A stretch of DNA of 64,000 bases from JAMXLO01 sp963776505 (GCA_963776505.1 CAVZNH010000080.1:1-64000); one strand, 5' to 3'; shown: positions 30,740-39,332, counted from the first letter of the stretch. The notes: generated from the letters alone by a model not told the origin. Program-made: numbers and translations.

Positions 30740-31278
30740 CAGAAGAAGATACTCAGGTTCTTGGCGAGCAGCACGTTCTGCTCCAGGATGATCTCGCGAC
30801 GCGCGATCTGCCACGATGTTCCCACCCGGCGCAGTTCATCCGTCCGTCGGCCGATGAAGGTGAAGTTCTCGTATTCGACCCGGTTCTGATACACCAGGAA
30901 CCGGCACCCCGCGGTGATCTCCTGTGCGTCCTCGACCGAAGGCCGCACATCCAGCAGCCGCACGTTGCTCACCATGTGCGTGACGCGTGACAGCGGCTCC
31001 TCGGCATAGTGCACGCCGGTCAGAATCTGTTCCACCCGCTTGCCGAGCGTCCACTTGTCCTCGTCGAACCAGCTTATGCCTTCGCCCTGTTTCGTGTTCT
31101 CCCGTTCCGCATGCTGGCCGAACTTCACGTTCCGGCGCATCGGCATGAAATACACCAGGTCCTCGGACAGCAGATCGAGCCACTCCTTGAACCGTCGCTG
31201 ATCCAGCAGATCAGCCTCGAGATATAGGAAGTCCTCGATCTCCTCGCGGAGCTGATACCAGGCGAGCGGACGCATCAC
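30739..31278 (-). CDS. Ring-hydroxylating dioxygenase beta subunit
   Basis: Intact 179 residues of the cone-shaped NTF2-like beta subunit of Rieske non-heme iron oxygenases. Landmarks are EEIEDFLYLEADLLDQRRF at the start, DLVYFMPMRRN, THMVSNVRL, and the closing WQIARREIILEQNVLLAKN. It overlaps the end of alpha subunit 1 by four bases, so the two are translationally coupled. It stabilises the alpha3-beta3 hexamer. There is only one beta gene for two alpha paralogues in the region. Confidence 0.9.
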   Translation of the reverse strand: MMRPLAWYQLREEIEDFLYLEADLLDQRRFKEWLDLLSEDLVYFMPMRRNVKFGQHAERENTKQGEGISWFDEDKWTLGKRVEQILTGVHYAEEPLSRVTHMVSNVRLLDVRPSVEDAQEITAGCRFLVYQNRVEYENFTFIGRRTDELRRVGTSWQIARREIILEQNVLLAKNLSIFF

Positions 31279-32621
31279 TCGGCTGCCACCTGCATCCGCG
31301 GGCGTCCCAGCAGCTCGTCCCAGGGCGCGCCGTTCAGATACGCGGCGTAGACACGATAGTAGTTGCGTGGAGTCTGATCGGTCATCTGAAGCGACACATC
31401 GCCAGGGATCGGATCGTTGGTCTTGTACGCCCCCATCGATGATTGGTAGTTGAACGGATAGCGCCGCGCGATCGTGCCGCGCGAGGAGGCGGTCGCGTAC
31501 AGCCAGTTCTCCATGTCGTCCTGCTCGGTCATGCCGGCGGGTCCCGAGTAGCGCATGTAGTAGCGGCGCAGCACATCCTTCACCTCGGCTGGCGCATCGG
31601 CATCGACCATGAAGAAGCGCCAGCCCTCGGTCTCGGTCGGGCTGTGCGGATGCCAGACGCAGATGCCGCGCGGCTGCCGCCCGTGGTACGAGGCGTTCGG
31701 GAAGAAGTTGCCGACCAGCGACATGTTGCGGGCCTTCGCGCCCAGGCGGCGCTTGCGCTCGTGGAAGCAGTGGCGGAAGTACTCGTCGACGATCGGGTGC
31801 TGGTGATAGGTCGAGACGTACTCGGTCTGCTCCGGCATCAGCGCGCCGGTCAGGCCGTGACCCTGTGGGAAGCCGACCCAGAAGCGTTGTCCGCCGGCGT
31901 ATTCGTTGTCGCGCCGGCTGGATGCGCCGCGCTGGCCGGAGGGTCCCATGCCGATCATGTCAACCGAGCGGTGCGACGGGTTGTGGTAGCTGTCGCCGAG
32001 GAAGTTCTCGGCGGCGAACTTCCAGTTGGACGGGAATACCCATTTGTGGACGCCGATCACTTCGGCGCCGCCCGGCCTGCCGTCGCGGCAATCCACGACC
32101 TGGTCCAGGTGATCGGCCGCGTCGCCGAGATAGGTCTCGAAGTCCGGCGCTTCCGGGTCCCACGATGCCCACACGGTGCCATGGTACAGCGCGAGCTTCG
32201 GCACTTCGATCAGCGACCACTCGTCGCGGTTCAGCGTGCCTTCGTAGAGCGCGCGATACAGCGGCACGCCTTGGAGTTTGCCGTCGGTGGTGTAGCTCCA
32301 CGAGTGGTACGGGCAGACGAACAGCGACGTGTTGCCTTGCTCATAGCGGCAGACCTTCATGCCGCGATGGCGGCACGAATTCAGGAACACGTGCACCGCG
32401 CCTTGCGCGTCGCGGCAGAGGATCACCAACTCTTCGCCCATGCGCGAGACGAAGAAGTCGCCGGGCTTGGGGATCAGGCTTTCGTGGCCGACGAACAGCC
32501 AGGCTCGGGTGAAGAGCTTGTCCAGTTCCTCGCGATACAGTTCCGGCGAGACGAAGATCTCGCGGCTGATGATGCCGCGCTGTGGGTCGATCATCTGGTC
32601 GATCGGCAAGGTCGTGGTCAT
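31275..32621 (-). CDS. Ring-hydroxylating dioxygenase alpha subunit, paralogue 1
   Basis: Intact 448 residues. The Rieske [2Fe-2S] site is C83-R-H85 and C103-P-Y-H106. The mononuclear iron ligands are probably H213 and H217 in GDSYHNPSHRSV with the bridging D210 before them; the third ligand is a late acidic residue near DDMENW. It resembles benzoate, biphenyl or salicylate-type oxygenases, though the aromatic substrate cannot be told. Start chosen at MTTTLPIDQM. Electron-transfer ferredoxin and reductase genes are absent nearby. Confidence 0.9.
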   Translation of the reverse strand: MTTTLPIDQMIDPQRGIISREIFVSPELYREELDKLFTRAWLFVGHESLIPKPGDFFVSRMGEELVILCRDAQGAVHVFLNSCRHRGMKVCRYEQGNTSLFVCPYHSWSYTTDGKLQGVPLYRALYEGTLNRDEWSLIEVPKLALYHGTVWASWDPEAPDFETYLGDAADHLDQVVDCRDGRPGGAEVIGVHKWVFPSNWKFAAENFLGDSYHNPSHRSVDMIGMGPSGQRGASSRRDNEYAGGQRFWVGFPQGHGLTGALMPEQTEYVSTYHQHPIVDEYFRHCFHERKRRLGAKARNMSLVGNFFPNASYHGRQPRGICVWHPHSPTETEGWRFFMVDADAPAEVKDVLRRYYMRYSGPAGMTEQDDMENWLYATASSRGTIARRYPFNYQSSMGAYKTNDPIPGDVSLQMTDQTPRNYYRVYAAYLNGAPWDELLGRPRMQVAAE

Positions 32622-32736
32622 TGGCGGGACCTCTCTCTGCGCCGCCGATTGTGCGGTCAGGAGCGGCCTCGGCGTCAAGCCTTGCGCAGCGGTGGTTTCG
32701 CAGGACGAGGAACCAGTTTCTGCGCCGGTCAGCGGC

Positions 32737-33380
32737 TCAGGGCGGGTCAGCGCCGGCTTGTGTGGTCGATCGCTTGGGTGAGGGGAGGAGGGCGGCGGGG
32801 ACGGGAAGCGGAAACACCCGGTCCATCATGTCCGTTATCAGGCGGGTGTAGTTGCCGCCGTAGCGGATGATGGCGCTTTGCAGAGTCCGCCACAATTTGT
32901 GGCTCGGCGTGATGCCGAGGTCGCGGCAGATGTCGGCGATCACCGCGCCGATCGGTCGGCGGCGAACCTCCGCGGCGATCTGCTCCGGCGTTGGCATGGC
33001 GGCGAGCGGGGAGCGGCGGTGTCGTCTCGCGGTGCGACGGTTCGCGGGGCGCGCGGTGTGGAGTGTGCTGGGGCGCGGGGTGGCTTGGGGTCGGCGTCCA
33101 GACGGGGCGCGGTGGCGGTGATGCGCAGCTCGAGCGCGGCGGCGAGATGCAGGCCGTGGGTGATGCGCGCGAGGATCAGCGCGACATCGTCGGTGCCGAA
33201 GTGGCGAACGGAGAAGCCGAGGGCGGCGGTGCCATGCTGGCGCAGAGTGCCGGCGAGTTCGCGGCCGTAGTCGATGAGCGCGCGGACCAGGACGAGCAGG
33301 CCGAAGGAGCGGGTGGATTGGTGGGGCGGGGTCGGGGGCCGCGGCGGACATGAACGGAATAGGAACATGAGTGGGCGCAT
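32737..33380 (-). CDS. Conserved hypothetical protein, low-complexity middle, one frameshift
   Basis: About 215 residues. An N-terminal helical part (LLVLVRALIDYGRELAGTLR) is followed by a Pro/Arg/Ala-rich linker and a C-terminal domain with EVRRRPIGAVIADICRDLGI and HKLWRTLQSAIIRYGGNYTR. The frame changes near 33005, within the linker. The C-terminal part could bind nucleic acid judging by its basic helices, but I recognise no named domain. It lies beside IS remnants, in the accessory segment that separates the two alpha paralogues. Confidence 0.55.
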
Positions 33381-33515
33381 GATGTCAAGGAAGAATTTCC
33401 TACCGTGGCCAGCTGGGCGGTCTTGTCCGGTGTGTGGGTGTACATTGAACTTGAACGTATGGCGAAGGCGTTTTGAAGTGTCCGGTCGATTTTGCCTCCT
33501 GGGGTGGAGGTTTGG

Positions 33516-33690
33516 ATGGACCGGGCGCGCATTCGCGAGGGGATACGACGGATGCGTTTGTGGAAGTGCTTGGGTCGGGTCGGAGCGATATGAACTGAGC
33601 CAGATGGCGGCAGCGGAGTGGCTGGGTGTGTCCGAGCGGACATTTCGCCGATGGCGAGATCGGCATCGCGAGGAAGGCGAGCGCGGTTTG
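33516..33690 (+). mobile_element. Remnant of an ISNCY/IS481-like transposase 5' end
   Basis: GGAGG then ATG opens MDRARIREGIRRMR and, after one indel, RYELSQMAAAEWLGVSERTF plus RRWRDRHREEGERGLL, the N-terminal helix-turn-helix of ISNCY-type transposases. The catalytic domain is missing: after about 58 codons the frame runs into a PadR-like sequence. The upstream AT-richer stretch around 33441-33470 (GTGTACATTGAACTTGAACG) may be the left end of the element. The right end is not present. Confidence 0.6.
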
Positions 33691-33960
33691 CTCGCCTTGT
33701 TCGGCAAGGAGCGCCACGGCTACGACATCATGCAGCAGGTCAAGGCAGATTCAGGAGATGCGGTGAAAATGGGTCCGGGAACGCTGTACGGCTCGCTCGA
33801 CCGCATGATCGAGGCGGGCCTGGTCGCCAGGGGCAACACCCAAGACCCGCGCCGCATCTATTACCGGCTCACGGCGCTTGGCCAAACCACGTTGCGCGCG
33901 GAAACGGAGCGGCTGTCTCGCGTGGCCCTTGTCGCGCGCCGCCAGCTCGGAAGCGCGTGA
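33604..33960 (+). CDS. PadR-family regulator fused to a transposase fragment
   Basis: From about 33697 the frame reads FGKERHGYDIMQQVKADSGD and then VKMGPGTLYGSLDRMIEAGL, a classical PadR winged helix with the wing YYRLTALGQ. The usual PadR first helix is replaced by the transposase helix-turn-helix, in frame, joined at RGLLAL. The upstream start is uncertain; ATG 33604 is one candidate. A membrane-protein gene follows, the common partner of this PadR type. The chimera may have lost or changed DNA binding. Confidence 0.6.
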   Translation: MAAAEWLGVSERTFRRWRDRHREEGERGLLALFGKERHGYDIMQQVKADSGDAVKMGPGTLYGSLDRMIEAGLVARGNTQDPRRIYYRLTALGQTTLRAETERLSRVALVARRQLGSA

Positions 33961-33963
33961 CGC

Positions 33964-34369
33964 CATGACTGGGCCCACGCGGCAGAAGGAGTCCCGGTCG
34001 TTATCGCCTCTACCGCACGACTGCTGGAACTCTATCCGCCGGCATTCCTGCAACGGCATCGCGCGGAGATGCTGCAAAACTTTGCCGACCTGGAAGACGC
34101 GGCGGCGTCGAAGGCGGCACTGTGGCTGCTGATGGGAAAGGACCTGACGATGAACGCTTGTTTCGCAATTCTTAGGGTCGCGGCTTGGCAGATACGTGAT
34201 CGGCGTGTTTGTCGCGTGGATGTTGCTCTTTGCGGCCGGATATTTCCTCCGCGGACCCACGCCCGGCCATCCGGTTTTGCATGTCTTTGCAGGCTTTTTG
34301 CTCGGCATGCTGTCCATGTACATTGCGACGCGTTTTTACGGGACGCCGCAGGACAGCTCGCATGCTTAG
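33964..34369 (+). CDS. PadR-associated membrane protein, frameshifted
   Basis: About 135 residues. It begins four bases after the PadR stop. Pieces in different frames join as YRLYRT, LLELYPPAFLQRHRAEMLQN and the membrane part YVIGVFVAWMLLFAAGYFLR with GFLLGMLSMYIATRFYG, ending SSHA. At least two indels are needed. The cytoplasmic helix with ELYPPAF..R..AEM is typical of small proteins encoded after padR genes and linked to ABC-type permeases. Two membrane segments are predicted. Confidence 0.55.
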
Positions 34370-34383
34370 GGCTTACATCCAGC

Positions 34384-34412
34384 CGTCGTCATGGCCGGCC
34401 ATCCACGTCTTC
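34384..34412. repeat. R2 dispersed repeat, short copy
   Basis: CGTCATGGCCGGCCATCCAC followed by GTCTTC. This is the reverse-oriented core of the R2 family (GAAGACGTGGATGGCCGGCC), also seen at 34724-34750, 36036-36113 and 54323-54416. Confidence 0.65.
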
Positions 34413-34427
34413 AACTCAACAGCGACG

Positions 34428-34697
34428 CTACAAGTCTTCCCAGTCCGGGTTGCCAGCTGCCAGGAGACGGATCTTCCAAGTGCGGGGCCAACGCTTGAGG
34501 CTGGTTTCTCGTTGGATTGCCGTGCGTATATCCTCGTGATGCTCGAAATACACCAGCCTGGTCAGGCCATATCGGCGAACAAAGCGGCTTCCCACACCTT
34601 CTCGATGCTCCCAAACGCGGCGGACCAGGTCGCTGGTGACACCGACGTATAGAGCGCCGTTCCGCTTATTGGTCATGATGTAGACCCATCCTGCCAT
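34428..34697 (-). CDS. GIY-YIG superfamily small nuclease-like protein
   Basis: Intact 89 residues. The two motif halves are WVYIMTN and ALYVGVTSDL, followed by the Arg in VRRVWEHREG and the helical KRWPRTWKIRLL. This is the stand-alone YhbQ-like form, one GIY-YIG domain and nothing else. Proteins of this size are common, and their role in DNA processing is poorly defined. It lies between an R2 copy and the IS4-type element. Confidence 0.8.
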   Translation of the reverse strand: MAGWVYIMTNKRNGALYVGVTSDLVRRVWEHREGVGSRFVRRYGLTRLVYFEHHEDIRTAIQRETSLKRWPRTWKIRLLAAGNPDWEDL

Positions 34698-34734
34698 GCG
34701 AGGACGATCTGTGAGTGCGGTAAAGAAGACGTGG

Positions 34735-34766
34735 ATGGCCGGCCTGTGCCACGGCTGTCCGGTTGG
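34735..34766 (+). repeat. Left terminal inverted repeat of the IS4-type element
   Basis: 32 bases; matches the reverse complement of 36018-36050 except for one extra T in the right copy. Confidence 0.8.
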
Positions 34767-34770
34767 CTGA

Positions 34771-35951
34771 TCAAGCGGAAAGTAACGACATTTGTCGGGT
34801 GGAATGTCGAGGGACGGGATCGACTTGGCCGTGGGCTGTTCGCAGCCGGTCGATGGGCCGGCGGTGCAATATGGTTGCGCGGATCAATCGGGCGAATTGG
34901 GTCATGCTGGTGATGATGGTCTGCGCGTTGTGAGCCAGCTTGAGCAGCACGAAGGCGATCAGCGCCACAGCGATCTGAGTACGCACGGCGTTCTCGCTGG
35001 TGCCGTAGAAATGCTTGATCCTGAGGATCTGCTTGATCCAGCGGAAGAACAGCTCGATCGCCCAGCGACGTTTGTAGAGATCGGCAATCTCGCTGGCTGG
35101 CGCATCGAGGTCGTTGGTGACGATGCGCAGAACCTTGCCGGTTTCCAGCCTGACCCTGATCTCGCGCACCGCGTTCGACATCGGATTGTGCCGGCTCGCT
35201 GCCATCCGTTCCGGCAGAAAGCCGATCCGATCGGAGAGGATATTGTCGGGATCGGCCGGCAACGGCCGCTCCTCGATCAGTTCCAACGGCGTGTTGGACT
35301 TCAGCCGCGTCACCAGGCGACACGCCGCGTCATCCAGCTTCGCCCACCAGCCGTAATCGTAGTAGCCGAGATCGAACACGTAGGTCGCGCCAGCCTCGAC
35401 CGGCATGACCTTCGCGGCCGTGATGTCATTCACCCGTGCCGGCGTCATTCCAAGATAGAGCGGGCAGTCAGCATCCGGATCGTAGACCACGTGTGCCTTG
35501 ACGCCACACAGATGCGCGGAGAAACGCGACCAGCCCTCGCTCAGCCGGTTCAGCCGGATCGTGGTGGCATCGATCAGCCGCACACAACCGGCAAGGTCGC
35601 GGCGATACTGGCGCGCCACGCTGGCCATCATCACAGACAGCAGGCCGGTGAACACCGACACCGGCCGCCTTGCCGCAGCATCGCCAGTGTCGAGCGGTGC
35701 ACCTCGCGCAGACCGGAATGATAGCGTCGGGCCGCCTGGCTCGCCAGCAGCGCTTCTATGTCGCGCAGGCTTTTTGCCTCGGAGAGTTGGGCAAACAACA
35801 GGGTCAGCAGCAGATCCTTGGTACTGAGTCGGCGCACGCCCGTATCTGCGCCACTCGCCGCAATCAGTCGATCCAGCGTGGCCCAGGGAAGCAGGTTCGC
35901 CACCTGGCGGAATACAGTATTCTGATGCGGCACGGCGCGGGCTCCTCTCAT
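34771..35951 (-). CDS. IS4-family transposase with DUF4372-like N-terminus, one frameshift
   Basis: About 393 residues. The N-terminal part NTVFRQVANLLPWATLDRLI and LLTLLFAQLSEAKSLRDIEA is the DUF4372-type domain. The catalytic core begins RLIDATTIRLN (first Asp), then VFDLGYYDYGWWAKLD (second Asp), and the YKRRWAIELFFRWIKQ motif carries the catalytic Glu. The frame changes near 35665 after LAMLRQGG; VSVFTGLLSVMMASVA continues. IS4 elements do not usually use programmed frameshifting, so this is an error or a dead copy. Confidence 0.85.
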
Positions 35952-36017
35952 GTTCGATTCGTCGGGAAACGGCTCGAACTGAGAAGAATCAACGCCGTGC
36001 GCCGCGTCCACCAAAAT

Positions 36018-36050
36018 CCAACCGGACAGCCGTGGCACAAGGCCGGCCAT
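36018..36050 (-). repeat. Right terminal inverted repeat of the IS4-type element
   Basis: 33 bases; inverted partner of 34735-34766. Confidence 0.8.
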
Positions 36051-36113
36051 GACGGTGAACCGATTGGCCGGCGCCTTATGTTAGCGCCTATGGGGCCAAG
36101 CCCCGCCATGACG
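36036..36113. repeat. R2 dispersed repeat, right half of the interrupted copy
   Basis: GGCCGGCCATGACGGTGAAC leads to GCGCCTTATGTTAGCGCCTA and ends CCCCGCCATGACG. The same order and spacing occur uninterrupted at 54345-54416. The left half AAGACGTGGATGGCCGG lies at 34726-34742 on the other side of the IS. Confidence 0.75.
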
Positions 36114-36217
36114 AAGGAGCACAGCCCGTGCCCGACTCGATTCACTCATTCTCCAGCACGCGCTCCGGATCGCTGCACCGTTCCGGTATGCATTTTCCCA
36201 ACAACGGCCCGTTCGGA

Positions 36218-37570
36218 CTACTCCGCTGCCACTTGCATGGGACCGCGGTCGCGGCCGATCAGCGTGTCCCAGTCATCGCCGTTCAGATATGACGCGTAGA
36301 CACGATAGTAGTTGCGCGGTGTCTGATCGGTGATCTGTAGCGACACGTCGCCCGGGATCGGATCGTTGGTCTTGTACGCGCCCATCGATGACTGGTAGTT
36401 GAACGGATAGCGCCGCGCGATCGTGCCCTTCGACGCGGCGGTGGCATAGAGCCAGTTCTCCATGTCGTCCTGCTCGGTCATGCCCGCCGGCCCGGAGTAG
36501 CGCATGTAGAAGCGCCGCAGCACGTCCTTCACCTCGGCCGGTGCATCGGCGTCGACCAGGAAGAAGCGCCAGCCCTCGGTCTCGGTGGGGCTGTGCGGAT
36601 GCCATACGCAGATGCCGCGCGGCTGGCGTCCGTGATACGAGGCGTTGGGGAAGATGTTGCCGGTGAACGGCAGCAGCCGCGCCTTTTCGCCCAGCCGGCG
36701 CTTTCGCTCGTTGAAGCAGTGGCGGAAGTATTCATCGACGATGGGATACTGAACGTAGGATGGCTCGTATTCCATCGTGTCGGGCATCAGCACGCTATGC
36801 ATGCCGTGGCCGGCCGGATGGCCGACCCACACGTGCTGGCCCTTGTTGTATTCGTTGTCGCGCCGCCCCTTCTGTCCGCGTTGCGAACTCGGCCCGATGC
36901 CGATCATGTCCACCGAGCGATGCGACGGATTGTGGTAGGTGTCGCCGAGGAAATTCTCGGCCGCGAATTTCCAGTTGGACGGGAATACCCATTTGTGGAC
37001 GCCGATCACCTCCGATCCGCCGGGCCGTCCGTCACGGCAATCCAGCACCTGGTCGAGGTGATCCACCGCGGTGCCGAGGTAGTCGAGGAGGTCGGGTGCC
37101 GCCGGGTCCCACGACGCCCACACGGTGCCCTTGTAAAGCGCCAACTTCGGCACCTCGATCAGCGACCATTCGTCGCGGTTCAGCGTGCCTTCGTACAGCG
37201 CGCGATACAGCGGCACGCCTTGGAGCTTGCCGTCGGTGGTGTAGCTCCACGAGTGATACGGGCAGACGAACAGCGACGTGTTGCCCTGCTCGTAGCGGCA
37301 CACCTTCATGCCGCGATGCCGGCACGAGTTCAGGAACACGTGCACCGCGCCTTGCGCGTCACGGCAGAGGATCACCGACTCTTCGCCCATGCGCGAGACG
37401 AAGAAGTCGCCGGGCTTGGGGATCAGGCTCTCGTGCCCGACGAACAGCCAGGCGCGGGTGAAGAGCTTGTCGAGTTCCTCGCGGTAGAAGTCTGGCGAGA
37501 CGAAGATCTCGCGGCTGATCGCGCCACGCTTGACGTCGATCAACTGGTCGATGGGCAGGGTCGTGGTCAT
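36218..37570 (-). CDS. Ring-hydroxylating dioxygenase alpha subunit, paralogue 2
   Basis: Intact 450 residues and closely similar to paralogue 1 over its length (same Rieske motif, same GDTYHNPSHRSV iron site, same C-terminal QVAAE). Differences concentrate in the segment after the iron histidines (SSQRGQKGRRDNEYNKGQHV) and in the VLMPDTMEYEPSY region, which line the substrate pocket in this family. No beta subunit follows; its place is taken by R2 and the IS4-type element. It is divergent from the VOC/hydrolase gene pair. Confidence 0.9.
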   Translation of the reverse strand: MTTTLPIDQLIDVKRGAISREIFVSPDFYREELDKLFTRAWLFVGHESLIPKPGDFFVSRMGEESVILCRDAQGAVHVFLNSCRHRGMKVCRYEQGNTSLFVCPYHSWSYTTDGKLQGVPLYRALYEGTLNRDEWSLIEVPKLALYKGTVWASWDPAAPDLLDYLGTAVDHLDQVLDCRDGRPGGSEVIGVHKWVFPSNWKFAAENFLGDTYHNPSHRSVDMIGIGPSSQRGQKGRRDNEYNKGQHVWVGHPAGHGMHSVLMPDTMEYEPSYVQYPIVDEYFRHCFNERKRRLGEKARLLPFTGNIFPNASYHGRQPRGICVWHPHSPTETEGWRFFLVDADAPAEVKDVLRRFYMRYSGPAGMTEQDDMENWLYATAASKGTIARRYPFNYQSSMGAYKTNDPIPGDVSLQITDQTPRNYYRVYASYLNGDDWDTLIGRDRGPMQVAAE

Positions 37571-37697
37571 CTGCCGAACCTCCTGGGCTGCGTGATTTTG
37601 CGCCGGGTGAGGGCTGGTGCGTCAAGCCCGGCGGCGACGGGATGCCATCACCGGCCGATTCCTGCTATGCAGGCACATAAACACAGAGGAGCGGTCC

Positions 37698-38210
37698 ATG
37701 TTCCAGAAACTGCATCATGTCGCCTACCGCTGCCGCGACGCGCAGGAGACGGTGGAGTTCTACACCAAGGTGCTCGGGCTGAAATATGCCGCCGGGGAGA
37801 TGACGCCGGAGGGTGCCAGGCCGTATGGGGAGGAGGTCGATCTCATCCACATCTTCTTCGAATGCGGTGACGGCAGCTATATCGCGTTCTTCGATCTGCC
37901 GAGCTCGCCGCCGGCCGAGGCGGACCCGAACACGCCGAGCTGGGTCAACCACATCGCCTTCGAGGTGCCCAGCATGGAGGCGCTGCTGGAGGGCAAGCGG
38001 CGCGTGGAGGCTGCCGGCATCGACGTCCTCGGGCCGAAGGACCACGGGTTCTGCCAGTCGATCTATTTCTTCGACCCTAACAACATCCGCCTGGAGATGA
38101 CGCTGCGCACTGAGGCGCCAGGGGTGCTCGACAAGATGGAGAGCGTCGCTGCGGACAAGCTGGCGGAGTGGAACGTGCGCAAGGAGCGCAAATACGGCGT
38201 CGCGGCCTGA
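37698..38210 (+). CDS. VOC-family protein (extradiol-dioxygenase/glyoxalase fold)
   Basis: Intact 170 residues from MFQKLHHVAY, with GAGGAGCG upstream. Metal-ligand candidates are the His in KLHHVAYRC, the His in VNHIAFEVPS and the late acid in NNIRLEMTLR, which fits the two-His-one-Glu arrangement of VOC enzymes. Followed after six bases by the alpha/beta hydrolase, so they form an operon divergent from dioxygenase alpha 2. A ring-cleavage or lactone-type step is plausible but unproven. Confidence 0.83.
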   Translation: MFQKLHHVAYRCRDAQETVEFYTKVLGLKYAAGEMTPEGARPYGEEVDLIHIFFECGDGSYIAFFDLPSSPPAEADPNTPSWVNHIAFEVPSMEALLEGKRRVEAAGIDVLGPKDHGFCQSIYFFDPNNIRLEMTLRTEAPGVLDKMESVAADKLAEWNVRKERKYGVAA

Positions 38211-38216
38211 ACCGCG

Positions 38217-39332
38217 ATGCAGGGCGAGCTGGTCGCGATCGATGTGCCGCGCGGCAGCGGCTACGACAGCCAGAGCGGCCTGAACAATCTGTTCCCGCAG
38301 GTGTTTGGGCGGCTCGCTGCCGAGGGCTGCGACAGGCGCGTCGCGTTCGTGGTGATCCATCCGACCAGCAATTTTATGGGTCACTATCTGATCGGCCCGT
38401 TGCAGCAGCGCGGCCGTGCGATCCTGGCGCTGAACACGCGCTACGTCGCCAATGATGTTGCGCTCATCATGGAGCGGGCGATCCAGGACCTCGGCGCCGG
38501 CATCAGGTTCCTGCGCGAGCGCGGCTATGAACGCATCGTGCTGTGCGGCAATTCGGGCGGCGGTTCGCTCGCGGCGTTCTATCAGGCGGAGGCGGAGCAC
38601 CTCAGCATCACCACCACGCCGGACGGCGCGCCGTTCGAGCTGCGTCCGGAGCAGCTTCCTCCGGTGGATGGGCTGGCAATGCTTGCCGCACATCCTGGTC
38701 GCGCGGCGACCATGGTCGAGTGGATCGATCCGGCGGTGGTCGATGAGCATGACATGCATGCGAGCGACGCGTCGCTCGATATGTACAACGCGGCGAACGG
38801 TCCGCCTTACGATGCCGCCTGGCTGCGCCGTTATCGCGCGGCACAGCGTGCACGCAACGACCGCATCACCGACTGGGTACTCGGCAGGTTGGCGGCGCTG
38901 GATGCCGATCCGGATCAGGAGCTGATCAAGGACGAGCCGTTCATCGTCTATCGCACTGTCGCCGATCCGCGTTTCCTCGACCTCACGCTGGATCCCAGCG
39001 ATCGTGCGGTGGCACGCAACAGGCGGTTGAACTACGGGCCGACCAATCTCGGGCGGTTCTCCACGTTGCGTTCGTTCCTCAGCCAGTGGAGCGGGCGTCT
39101 GTCCCGCGCCGATGGCCCGTCCTGCATGGCGCGCTGTTCGGTGCCGGTGCTGAATGTGATGTATTCAGCCGACACGCTGGTGTTTCCCGCGCAGTGTCGA
39201 TCGTGGTCGCAGGCGGCGGGCGAACGCTGCGAGGACCACGTGCTCAAGGGCGCGACGCACTTTCTGTTGGGTCAGGACGCGTTGATCGGTGAGCTGGCCG
39301 ATCTGCTCGTGGCCTGGGCCGACCGGCTCTGA
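38217..39332 (+). CDS. Alpha/beta-hydrolase family protein
   Basis: Intact 371 residues. The nucleophile elbow is GNSGGGSLAAF (Ser near residue 112), an oxyanion region lies in VVIHPTSNFMGHYL, and the catalytic His is probably in KGATHFLLG near the C-terminus. The insert between contains NRRLNYGPTNLGRFSTLRSF. A 153-base piece of this gene is duplicated 3.7 kb downstream. As part of a VOC-hydrolase operon beside dioxygenases it may process a ring-cleavage product or an ester substrate. Confidence 0.82.
   Translation: MQGELVAIDVPRGSGYDSQSGLNNLFPQVFGRLAAEGCDRRVAFVVIHPTSNFMGHYLIGPLQQRGRAILALNTRYVANDVALIMERAIQDLGAGIRFLRERGYERIVLCGNSGGGSLAAFYQAEAEHLSITTTPDGAPFELRPEQLPPVDGLAMLAAHPGRAATMVEWIDPAVVDEHDMHASDASLDMYNAANGPPYDAAWLRRYRAAQRARNDRITDWVLGRLAALDADPDQELIKDEPFIVYRTVADPRFLDLTLDPSDRAVARNRRLNYGPTNLGRFSTLRSFLSQWSGRLSRADGPSCMARCSVPVLNVMYSADTLVFPAQCRSWSQAAGERCEDHVLKGATHFLLGQDALIGELADLLVAWADRL

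Larger units (their letters stand above)
34735..36050 (-). mobile_element. IS4-type insertion element with ~32-bp inverted repeats
   Basis: About 1.32 kb. The left end ATGGCCGGCCTGTGCCACGG continues CTGTCCGGTTGG (34735-34766) and is repeated inverted at 36018-36050 with a one-base indel. One DDE transposase fills the element. No clear target duplication is seen. Outside the element the flanks are the two halves of an R2 repeat, AAGACGTGGATGG on the left and CCATGACG...AGCCCCGCCATGACG on the right, so part of the apparent terminal repeat may belong to the R2 target, not to the element. Confidence 0.75.

Noticed and set aside
31443..32870. A 475-residue plus-strand frame opposite dioxygenase alpha 1, and a similar one at 36593-37870 opposite alpha 2
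   Set aside because: Both mirror the paralogous alpha genes; their likeness to each other follows from the duplicated coding strand. Composition is typical of a shadow frame.
34771..35951. Programmed frameshifting in the IS4-type transposase
   Set aside because: No slippery heptamer or downstream pseudoknot was seen, and IS4 elements normally encode one frame. The window's general indel pattern explains it.
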